DNA from: Neostapfia colusana
Taxonomy: Eukaryota; Streptophyta; Magnoliopsida; Poales; Poaceae
Reading direction: 5' to 3'
Assembly (NCBI GenBank): GCA_030760725.1
Contig: JASWHV010000010.1
Location: 34,105,760-34,169,759 of the forward strand
Length of the DNA: 64,000 nt
The notes beneath the pieces are model-generated. The model was not told the DNA's origin, ran no database searches, and was given only the letters and a program-made list of their open reading frames with translations. The position numbers were made by a program, and so were the translations under genes. Of the stretch, positions 10,360 to 20,015 are shown piece after piece. The number at the start of each line of letters is the position of its first letter. Position 1 is the first letter of the stretch.

Positions 10360-13300
10360 TTGTGAACGTACGGTTGCGTGTGGTTCGGGCCTTTTCATCA
10401 ATGATCTGAAACGGTTCCTCCCGATAAGTGAGATCCGGTTTCAGTTCTTCGATACCCCCCAGCTGAACGGTAGTTGATAGCTTAAGACACTTCCTCAGCT
10501 GAGAAATGTTAAAGATGTCGTGCACACCGGAAAGTGTTTCTGGTAATTTCAGCCGGTATGCTACTGATCCACATCTTTCCGTAATCTGGAATGGACCGAT
10601 GAATCGGGGTGCCAACTTTCCTCTCACCCCGAATCTGTTTGCGCCCTTCATTGGAGACACACGTAGATATACGTGATCCCCGACTTCAAATTGTAAGGGA
10701 CGTCTTCTCCGGTCCGCATATTGTTTTTGTCGGGATTGGGCGGCTTTTAGGTTCGCTTGAATCAGCCGAACCTTTTCCTCCGCATTGTTGACAAGATCAA
10801 TCCCGAAGGTGACCCTTTCGCCAGACTCACACCAATTCAGTGGTATGCGGCATTTTCTCCCGTATAGCGCCTCGTAAGGCGCCATCTTGATGCTGCCTTG
10901 GTACCCATTGTTGTATGAGAACTCGGCCAACGGTAAGTGATCATCCCAATTCTTACCGTGGTTGATAGCGCAAGCTCGTAACATATCTTCTAAAATTTGA
11001 TTTACCCGCTCGGTTTGCCCATCCGTCTGCGGGTGGTACGCTGAACTACGGATCAGTTTCTTCCCCAACAAAGCATGTAGCTGCTCCCAAAAAAGGGACA
11101 CAAATAAAGTGCCCTGATCCGATATGATGGTGCGGGGTACGCCATACAAGCATAGGATCCGTGAGATTTACAATTCAGCATACTTCATGGCGTTGTAGTT
11201 GGTGTTGACCAGGATAAAATGGGCAACCTTGGTGAGCCGGTCGATGATAACCCACACGGAATCATGTTTCTGAAATGTGGTGGGTAAACCGATGATGAAG
11301 TCCATGCTCACATCTTCCCACTTCCATGCAGGAACGCCCAGTGGTTGTAGCAGTCCCGGTTTTCTCATGTGGTCTGCCTTCACCCTTCGACATGTATCAC
11401 ACTCCGACATGTACATTGTGATCTCCTGCTTCATCCATGTCCACCAAAACTTGCTTCTGAGTTCTTGATACATCTTTTTGCTGCCGGGGTGAATAGAAAA
11501 CTTTAACAAGTGAGCCTCATCAAAGATTTTCTTCTGTAACTCCGGGTTACCGGGTACGACGATCCGGTCCTTGAACCATAGGATGCCGTCTCCGTCTTTC
11601 CAGAAATATTTCAGCTCCCCACTGTCTACACGTCTCCGCAAATGTGACATGTCCTTGTTATGTTTCTGAGATGCCGCAATTTCTTCACAGATGGTGGGGA
11701 TCAAAGCTAAGTTGTAGAGAGCTCCATGTGGAATCACATGCAGTGGCGGCTCGCTCTCTTCCAACGGTGTGATGGTCAGATTGTTGACGTGTGACTTGCA
11801 ACTCAGCGCATCTGCCACTACGTTTGCTTTGCCGGGGTGATAATAGATCTCTATTTCGTAATCCTTTATCAACTCCAACCATCTTCGCTGCCTCATGTTC
11901 AGCTCTTTCTGAGTGAATATGTACTTGAGGCTTTTGTGGTCGGTATATAAATGCACGAGGTTACTGAGTAGGTAGTGCCTCCACATTTTGAGTGTGAGTA
12001 CCACGGCAGCAAGCTATAAGTCATGAGTTGGATAATTCTTCTCATGGTTTCTGAGCTGCCGTGATCCATACGTGACCACTCTTCGGTGTTGCATCAGCAC
12101 ACATCCGAGCCCAATGCCGGATGCATTGCAGTACACATCGAACGGTTTTGTTGTGTCTGGCTGCGCCAAAACCGGTGCTGATGTTAGGTGCTTCACTGAT
12201 GCCTCGAACGCTGCTTCACACGCTGGACTCCAAACATATTTGTTTGCCTTCTTCAGCAGCTTTGTCATAGGCTTGGCAATCTTTGAGAAGTTCGGAATGA
12301 ACCTCCTATAATATCCCACGAGTCCGAGGAAACTCCGTACCCCATGAACAGTTCTCGGGGACTTCCAATTCAGCACATGTGTGATCTTACTCGGGTCTAC
12401 AGCGATGCCCTCCACTGAGATAACATGCCCAATAAAAGGCACTTGCGATATCCAGAATTCGCACTTGCTGAATTTCGTGTATAGCTTGTGATCCCGCAGC
12501 CGTTGCAAGAATATACCAATATGTCATCGATGAAGACCACGACAAACTTGTCCAGCTCCGGCATGAATACCGAGTTCATCAAGTACATGAAGTGAGCTGG
12601 AGCATTGGTGAGGCCGAAGGACATGACCAGGTACCCATAAAGTCTGTACCTCGTCAAGAAAGCCGTCTTCGGAATATCCTCAGCCCGTATCTTAATCTGA
12701 TGGTACCCGGATCTTAAGTCCATCTTGGAAAAGATCTTTGCTTTGACCAACTGATCAAACAACATGTTGATCCGTGGCAACAGGTACTTGTTCTTGATGG
12801 TTACGGCGTTTAGTGGACGATAGTCCACGCAAAGCCGCAACGTCTCGTCTTTCTTCTTCACAAATAATGCCGAACAGCCCCATGGCAAGGAGCTCGGCCT
12901 AATAAAACCCTTCTCCAGCAGGTCCATTAACTGCATCTTCAGTTCAGCCATTTCCTTGGGTGCCATCTTGTACGGCCTTCGGGATATTGGCATAGTTCCC
13001 GGTGCAAGTTCAATCTTGAACTCCACCTCTCGGTGGGGCGGCATCCCCTGTAAATCATCCGGGAACACGTCAGGGAACTCATGGACTACTGGAATGTCTT
13101 CCAATATGATGGTGGTGGATTGGTATACACTTGGAAGTTTTATTTCTGGACTGTCCAGAAATAAGGAATGTGACTCGTGCATTTCTGATTGTAGATGCAC
13201 GACTCGGAGGACGGTGTCTAAAACAGCGCCGTGGCGGGTTAACCATGACATCCCTAAGATGACTCGGAGAGACGTGGGGTATACTATACCCGCTAAGCAT

Positions 13301-13455
13301 AATGGTACTTTAGAAACCATCATGCTTGCTGAAATGTTCCCACCTGGTGAACAAATCAAATATGGACTTTCGGTGGGTAGTATTTGCAAGCCGTGTTTAG
13401 CAATAAAAGCTTGGCTAATAAAATTATGTGTGGTGCCTGAATCAAATAACACCAT
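10360..13455 (-). pseudogene. Pol of M: protease, reverse transcriptase, RNase H, integrase
   Basis: Domains follow in order on the minus strand: aspartic protease (FDSGTTHNFIS), RT (CVDYRPLNAVTIKNKY, catalytic box FIDDIL), RNase H (FDVYCNASGIGLG, YTDHKSLKYIFTQ), integrase zinc finger (H, H, CDTC) and catalytic core with D in SMDFIIGLP, D in IISDQGT and E in DGQTERVNQ, the last two 35 residues apart. The protein would copy element RNA to DNA and insert it. Breaks: a frameshift between gag and protease frames near 13450, a frameshift after FIDDIL near 12510, a stop near 12010 in the RNase H, and a stop near 11165 in the integrase. The reading ends at RTTRNRT, just where a chromodomain should follow in this lineage, at a deletion junction. 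Family assignment rests on these motifs and the initiator-Met primer site. Confidence 0.9.
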
Positions 13456-14663
13456 GGCGGATGTTGGTGGAGTTGGAACATACCCGCAAGGATTGGCTCT
13501 CCCTCCGGCACGTCCTCTATGGCGAGTTGGTGGACGGTGCCGGGCTTAGGACTTGCCCGCCGCGCATTAGTGGGGTTCCGGGGCTGATTCCTTCCCAGAA
13601 ACTGTGGTGCCACTCCGCCGCCTTGCCTCTCAGGACAGTTGTTGGCGAAGTGTCCCGGGCGACTACATTTGTAGCATGTGGATGCTGACTGGCCGGTGCT
13701 TGGGGGACGAATGCCCGGCATGTGCTTCTGAGGTGCAAACACACGCGGCATCGCCCGTTGCTGCTGTTGTTGCTGCAGATGTGGTGCTGGTAGTGCCGGC
13801 CTGAATGCCGGTGGAGAATATGGATGACTGCGGAATGGCATCGGCCTCTGTGGTGGCTGCCAGCGTTGACCCGATGGTGAGCGATACACCATCCGGTATT
13901 TTTTAGAAGGACCACCTCCCTCTCCGCTGCTTTGCGGCATGCTTCGCTTCTTCACCGACGCCGCTAACTCCTTCCCGGAGTCCTCCTGAACAATCACAGC
14001 ATCAATAATATCATTAAGGCTGCCACGATTGAACATCGCCAGCTTGTCCTTCAGGTGCGGGTTAAGCCCCTGGTAAAAATGATCCCGCCGCTTCTCGTCG
14101 GTATCAGCGTGATAAGAAGCGTAGAGTGCAAGATCATTGAACACCCTGGAGTATTCTAGCGCGTTCTGGCTTCCTTGCTGCAGGCGAAAGAACTCCTGTG
14201 TCTTCCTCTTCATAAGATCCGGCGGTATGTGATAGGCCCTGAAGGCCGTCCGAAACTCCGCCCAGGTCATAACTCGCTCGGTGGGTTGCGAGGCACAGTA
14301 GTTCGCCCACCAAGCACTTGCGGATCCTTGAAGCTGTTGTACCGCGAACTGAGTCTTGCGCTGCTCACTCACTTGGAGCAGCCCGAACTTCATCTCCATC
14401 GTATGGAGCCAGTTGTCCGCATCGAGGGGTTCATCCGTCCTTGAGAATACCGGGGGATGAGTAGCCAGAAAGTCAGAGTAGGAGCTTTGTTGGCGCTCCT
14501 TGCGGTCTTGACGCCTCTCTGGTCGAGACGTATTCGTAATAAGAGTCTGCAGCAACTCCGTGTGCTGCTGATGAGAACCCGCCATCGCCACAACGATGTC
14601 GACCAATGTAACCGTTGGCGGTGGCGGTTGTTGTTGTTGCTGTTGCTGCTGTTGCTGTCCCAA
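13356..14663 (-). pseudogene. Gag of M
   Basis: About 435 codons open on the minus strand. An N-terminal polyglutamine/proline run is followed by the gag core (LDADNWLHTMEMKF, WWANYC, FRTAFRAYHIPP, YHADTDEKRRDHFYQGLNP), then a basic Pro/Gln-rich region and a CCHC zinc knuckle (CYKCSRPGHFANNC). The protein would assemble the particle and bind element RNA. No in-frame ATG precedes the glutamine run; upstream the frame soon meets a stop, so the true N-terminus was probably lost to a small indel near 14680. The end overlaps the protease frame by 100 bases in a different frame. Tekay elements usually carry gag-pol as one ORF, so I read this as a mutation rather than programmed frameshifting. Confidence 0.9.
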
Positions 14664-15011
14664 GGAATCCTCGGGAGGCTGTTGGGAGGCCTCTCCCCCT
14701 GACTAGAACCCCCAACGTCTGGATTGGCACGAGTGCATTCTGAAATTCAAAACAGCAGCGATCAGCACATGTCATACTTAAAATTCCATATGAAACAGTA
14801 TGTATTAAAGTGACACATGAATAACTTGCACAACATTCACATATATTGATAAAGCATAAACTTTATACAAGATACATTATTGTCGGGTCTCCAAGAAGTC
14901 ATGCTCATGTCGTCACTACCTATACAAATACTACTGTCTATATGACATGTCACCGATTACAAAAGTTTTTCTTACACCACCCATGCTGCCCTACATGGCA
15001 ACGGTGACCCA
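14664..15011 (-). other. Spacer between gag and the extra ORF of M
   Basis: Non-coding, AT-rich. On the minus strand TGAATTTCAG followed by AATGCACTCG near 14750 could be a splice acceptor leading into gag, but this is only a motif match. Confidence 0.35.
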
Positions 15012-15986
15012 CTACTTGGAGTAGAACTCGACCTCCTTTGGGTCGTCCTCCTCCGCTACCTCTGCTGGTGGCTCCGCGTCCATGACCTCCTCTTCTGGTT
15101 CAGGTTCCACCATCGCCGGGATACCCAAAACCACGGGTCGATGGCCTATTACCGGAGGTACGAGGTCCTGCAACGCATGCACCTCGTCCATGGCCTGGTT
15201 GTAGTCCTCTTCCCAGCCTTGCCCCTCCTCAATAGCATCATCATGCTCTTGAGTGAGGACCTCATTCTGCTGGGTCAGGGCTTGCACTTGCTTTTGTAAA
15301 GCCGTGATATCGACACGGCTTTTCTTATTTGCCTTCTTCAGACGATGCAACTGATTGTGTTGCTCATTCAGTCGCTTTATTGTCAGAAGGAGAACATTGT
15401 GGCGTGCGCTGTGAGAACTCTCAAAATGGTCTCCACAGCTGGTGCTCTCCTTGAGCTTCACAGCAAGACAATCCGTATGAACAGCTTGGCTGTCCATCAC
15501 GGCTTTTCCTACCCTCAACTGGAGGCTGAGGTTCACTTCCGCGGGGTTGTACCTTGGGCAACCCGGATCTGTTGCCTCCATGTACCGTTCCCTCCACACG
15601 TGATTAGCTCGTCCCTCCACCGGAACGAGCACGTATGGAGTGCCCTCCATAGCTCTCACGTGTAGTTGGAAGAAATGCGACATGGTGTCGCGAGCTGCCA
15701 CTTGCCACATCCCCTCCGGCTGTCTACCTCTCACCGTGACGGTGAACGGCGCCCAACCGGGTGGCGTGGGTCCTGCAGGAACTTCGACATGGATTGTCCA
15801 CGTCTTGTTCCCCTCCTCGCCTTCTTCCTTTGCGAAGTACTGCAGCATCTCGACGTACCAAAATATTGAAGCATTTGCCTCAACACTTCCAGATAACCGC
15901 TGCGGTGAGAACAGCGGGATACCACCCACCCGTTCTCCAGTTAGTTGTCCGCTGTCATCTGTAGAAACATATTTGAAAAAAGTCAA
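15012..15986 (-). CDS. Extra ORF upstream of gag in element M
   Basis: An uninterrupted frame of about 324 codons lies between the leader and gag. It has a globular N-terminal half with aromatic and Gly/Pro-rich blocks (GGIPLFSPQRL, FWYVEMLQYF, GPTPPGWAPFTV). A heptad-like region rich in Leu, Lys and Gln at roughly residues 200-265 looks like a coiled coil, and the tail is acidic (EPEPEEEVMDAEPP). It shows no RT, gag or protease motif. A splice acceptor-like TTTCTACAG on the minus strand near 15961 could mean that the first residues come from an upstream exon. Extra ORFs are known in plant Ty3/gypsy elements; the function of this one is unknown to me. It stays open although pol next to it is broken in four places. 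Confidence 0.6.
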   Translation of the reverse strand: MTFFKYVSTDDSGQLTGERVGGIPLFSPQRLSGSVEANASIFWYVEMLQYFAKEEGEEGNKTWTIHVEVPAGPTPPGWAPFTVTVRGRQPEGMWQVAARDTMSHFFQLHVRAMEGTPYVLVPVEGRANHVWRERYMEATDPGCPRYNPAEVNLSLQLRVGKAVMDSQAVHTDCLAVKLKESTSCGDHFESSHSARHNVLLLTIKRLNEQHNQLHRLKKANKKSRVDITALQKQVQALTQQNEVLTQEHDDAIEEGQGWEEDYNQAMDEVHALQDLVPPVIGHRPVVLGIPAMVEPEPEEEVMDAEPPAEVAEEDDPKEVEFYSK

Positions 15987-16824
15987 ATATTCATTTCAAC
16001 AGTAAATCATTGAGTTATAACATAAAACATGTCATTGAACTCACAAGACTTGGAAACACAACTCAAACTTAAAACAATTTGATTGCTGGTCTGCTGCCCA
16101 AACTGACAGCCCTGACCAGTTTCCATTTCAACCTGATTTAGACCATGCTAAATGCAAAACCAACTATGGAGCTCAACATAAAATTTAAATATAAATTAAA
16201 TAGCTTTCCAGAAAGTATTTACTTGGCCTAAGATCTGTCCTGGTTCAAAAGTTATGATATGTCAAAGTTGACAGAATTTCTGGAGAAAATTGGACAGCAC
16301 CTTCCTGCTTGAGGTACTGATTTTTTTCCAAGAATTCCTGTTAATTCTACACCAAATTTGACAAAACTTTCTGTTACAATGTTGTAACCCATCTCATGAA
16401 ATTTTCAGAACTACCTCTTTTTCTATTTTTAGATTTTTGAGCAGGACGTTATGCTCAATTTACAGAGAGTTACAGAGAGTGTTTGCTCTGCCCTGTTTTC
16501 TGGACAGTTTCAACTCTACTGCATTTTTCGACTGGTTAAGTGATGAAACACCTCTGGACATCAACGGAAAAGTTGTAAGGCTCTTCCAAAGCTTTCCAGA
16601 AATGTATCATATGACCCCAACCTCGAAAGAACTCAACCTCTAACCTCTGATTAACTTCAGCCTTATTTCAGCTGAAAATAGGGAACTCTGTCCTTAATAT
16701 CCTATAAGTTGAAAACTTGTTAACTTTGAACATCCTGATTAAGGGAAGAAGTTATGTCAAAGTTTTAGTTCTCTGGATTAAAACCTTCAAGTTTTACAAT
16801 GAGGTTTCTCATTTAGTGGGGTGT
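15987..16824 (-). other. 5' leader of M, inner part
   Basis: AT-rich non-coding sequence that continues, across insertion C, into 30650-31266. No gene seen. Confidence 0.6.
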
Positions 16825-16829
16825 GACGT

Positions 16830-17349
16830 TGTCGGTACCCTCAATATGGGGTACCCCGCGCACAGGGGAAACTGCCTAAGGACCTCGCCCCTCTCCGCGG
16901 GGAGAGCTCCGAGGGCGCCACGTGTCCAGCGGGACCGGACTTCCCTCTCCTCATAGGAGATCTCCGGGCCCGCCATGTGGCCAACAGAGTCGGACCTCCC
17001 CCCTCCGCGGGGAGAGCTCCAAAGGCTCCACGTGTCCAGCGGGGCCGGACCCCCCTCTCCTCAGAGGAGGGCTCCGGGACCGCCACGTGGTCAGCAGAGC
17101 CCGACCTCCCCCCTCTGCGGGGAGAGCTCCGAAGGCTCCACGTGTCTAGCGGGGCTGGACCTCCCTCTCCTCAGAGGAGGGCTCCGGGCCCGCCACGTGG
17201 TCAGCAGAGCCGGACCTCCCCCCTCCGCGGGGAGAGCTCCGAAGGCTCCATGTGTCCAGCGGGGCCGGACCTCCCTCTCCTCAGAGGAGGGCTCCGGGCC
17301 CGCCACATGGTCAGCAGAGCCGGACCTCCCCCCTCTGCGGGGAGAGCTC
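16830..17349 (+). repeat. 5' LTR fragment of C with G-box repeats
   Basis: It matches the first 520 bp of the 3' LTR at 29308. From 16915 it consists of about four units of about 110 bp, each with CCACGTGTCC, a CTCCTCAGAGGAGG stem and a CCGCGGGGAGAG stem. It ends abruptly inside a unit at GGGAGAGCTC, where D begins. Long ORFs on both strands here are by-products of the GC-rich repeats. Confidence 0.85.
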
Positions 17350-20015
17350 ATCCCGGAGTGCTGTCGGCCAGTAGAAGCCATGCCGGAAGGCTTTACCGAC
17401 GAGTGTGCGTGAGGAAGAGTGACTCCCACATTCGCCTCCATGGATCTCAGCGAGCAAGTCGCAGCCTTCCTCCTGGGTTATGCACCGCAATAGGACGTGG
17501 TTGGCGCCATGTCGGTAGAGATCCCCTTCTATCAGCGCGTATCTTTTAGCCATGCGCATGATCCGTTCAGCAGGTACACGTTCATCAGGGAGGATGTTGT
17601 CTTTCAAGTAGTCCCGGATCTCCGTGATCCATGCATCGGGTCTGACTTGAGCTTCTGGATCTTGAGCACTGGGTTGCACAGAGTCCCCAGTGACGCTTAT
17701 GATCCTTGGCGGCGTCCATGGCGGCAGGGCTGCCGGGACCGCCAGCTTCGAGGTGCTGGTCCAGCCCCCTTCGCCCGGCTCGGCAGGCCGGGCTGTGGGC
17801 CACAGCAACGTCCTCTCGAAGACTCCTTCGGGCACAGGGGCTCCGGTGGAGCCCTTCATTGAGAGGTCATAGGCCGCGGCATTGCCAGAGTGCGGTACAT
17901 GGCGCAGGTCCAAGGCGAGGAAGTCTTTCTCCAGCATCTGCACGTGGATCAGATAAGCAGCTAGTTGTGGGTCATTGCAGGAGCATTCACCCTTGACTTG
18001 CTTGATGACTAGCTGGGAGTCGCCCTGTGCCAACAACTGGCGAGCGCCCAGAGACAGGGCTGTCTTTAGGCCAAAGATGAGTGTTTCATACTCTGCCATG
18101 TTGTTGGTTGCCTTGAAATTGAGACGCACCATGTACCCAAACTGCTCCCCCGATGGCATGAGAAGCAGTACGCCAGCACCGGCCCCCCTGCTTCCGCGAG
18201 GAGACGTCGAAGAAGAGCGTCCAATGAGGCCCGGTGAAGACTGGAGCTCGGGGCTTTGGTTCACCATCTTCGTGGCCCCCTGGGTTGGTCATTGTTGGCG
18301 TCCACTCGGCCATGAAGTCAGCCAATGCTTGGCTCTTGACTGCATGGCGAGGAAGGAAGTCCAGCTCAAACTCCGCCAGTTCCGCTGCCCATTTAGCGAC
18401 ATTGCCGGTCGCGTTGGGGCTGTGAAGAATGGCCTTCAGCGGGTAGGAGGTGACCACCGAGATCCGGTGGGCTTGAAAGTAGTGGTGGAGCTTCCGGGAT
18501 GCCACGAGTACTGCATACAGCAGCTTGTGGACCTCCAGGTACCTTGTCTTGGCATCGTGGAGGACTTCGCTGATGTAGTAGACAGGCCTCTGGATGGCCC
18601 AGACCCTCCCCCTGGGCCTGAGATGTCCTCGTCCATTGGCTCCGGCCGACAGGGGGTAGACGGGTCCGGGGTAGCCTCCGGGAGCTGGGACCCGGGGCCT
18701 TTTTGGCCATCTTGGACCTCCGGGAGGTCCCGCTGGTTTTCCGGGTGGTCATCCTGGAGCCCCGGGAGGACGTCTTGCTCTCCTGGGAGGTCCCTTTGGA
18801 CCTCCGGGGGGGGGGGGGTATCTCGGAGCTCCGGGATGTCCGGTTGGACCTCCGGGAGGTTGTCTTGGAGCTCCGGGAGGTCGTATTGAGCCTCCGGGGT
18901 CTCCTGGTGCTTGTCTTCGGCTGCCGGAGCAGGCTGCGGTGACGAGGGGTCCGACCGCTCTGCGACGAGGACCATGCTCACCACCTCAGTTGTTGCCGCG
19001 ATGTAGAGCAGCAAGTGCTCTTCGGGCTCGGGGGCTACCATAATGGGTAGGGTCGTCAGGAGCTGCTTTAACTCCTGGAAAGCTTCTTCTGCTTCGTCGG
19101 TCCAAGCAAATGGACCGGATTTACGCAGGAGCTTAAAGAAGGGGAGCGCCCGCTCTGCTAACCTCGGTATAAACCGACTCAGCGCGGCTAGGGATCCCGT
19201 GAGTTTCTGGAGATCCTTAATGCGGGCGGGGGGGCGCATCAGGTCGATGGCCTTGATCTTCTCTGGGTTGGCCTGGATCCCTCGTTGCGAGACCAGGAAT
19301 CCTAGAAGCTTCCCAGAGGATACGCCGAACATACATTTGTCGGGGTTTAGCTTAGTGCGCGTGGAGCGCAGTTTGTCAAAGACTAGGGCTAGGTTATCTA
19401 ACGACGATGAGGTCTGCCTGACTTTGACAACGATGTCATCGACAAACACCTCGACCAAGTCTCTTATTAGCTCTCCAAAGGTTTTGTGCATAGCACGTAC
19501 AAAGGTGGGAAGAGAATTCTTTAGACCATAAGGCATAGAGACGTAACAATATAGGCCGTCTACTGTGATGAAAGAAGTGTGTTCTTCATCTTCTCTAGAC
19601 ATAGGGATCTGATGAAAGCCCGAGTAGGCGTCTAGGAAGCATAGATGTAGAGTCTACTATTTGATCTATTCTAGGGAGGGGGAATGGATCTTTGGGACAT
19701 TCCTTATTGAGACTGGTGTAGTCGATGCACATCCGGAGCTTCCCGCCGGCCTTCGGGACAACGACGGGGTTCGCCAACCACTGGGGGTGGTGAACTTCCC
19801 GTATGAAGCCAACGTCCAGCAGCTTCTTGATTTCTTCTTGGATGAAGTTCTGCCGCTCGATGGACTGCTTGCGGGGGCTTCTGTTGGACTGGCCGGGCGT
19901 CAGGGAAGATCTTCAAATGGTGCTCGATCACCTCCCTAGGGATCCCCGGCATCTGCGATAGTTGCCATGCAAACACGTCGACGTTGTGCCGGAGGAAGGT
20001 GATGAGCGCGCCTTC
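17350..20015 (-). pseudogene. Pol of D: RT, linker, RNase H and start of integrase
   Basis: The minus strand reads an RT N-terminus (VVVPKAGGKLRMCIDYTSLN) and a longer frame from 19602 with GLYCYVSMPYGLKN and the catalytic box FVDDIV. A Pro-rich heptapeptide-repeat linker follows, then an archaeal-type RNase H (YETLIFGLKTALSLGARQLL) and the first part of integrase up to HGFYWPTALRD, where D ends at 17350. Frameshifts near 19650, 18440 and 18180 break it. The RNase H type with an Asn-Met-Ala-Glu-Tyr block is typical of the Tat lineage. The missing integrase part is found at 24833-25777. Confidence 0.85.
18690..18905 (-). repeat. 21-bp coding minisatellite in the pol linker of D
   Basis: Seven-residue units on the pattern D-x-L-P-E-V-Q follow each other about eight times in the RT to RNase H linker (for example YDLPELQ, DNLPEVQ, RDLPGEQ, RDLPEVQ). 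On the plus strand this shows as repeated CTCCGGGAGGTC. Element B has a degenerate version at about 38830-39010. Confidence 0.8.

Noticed and set aside
13428..13915. ORFs on both strands across M's gag/protease boundary (132 and 86 codons)
   Set aside because: Out of frame with the gag zinc knuckle and protease motifs, and rich in codons typical of shadow frames.
16915..17350. Direct repeats with even spacing that could recall a CRISPR array
   Set aside because: Units of about 110 bp are similar along their whole length, with no unique spacers, and lie in an LTR of a plant element.
16975..17549. Long plus-strand ORFs (145 and 190 codons) over the LTR repeats
   Set aside because: They arise from GC-rich tandem repeats that stay open in several frames at once; the same happens at 29215-30144, 32642-33232 and 51676-52539.
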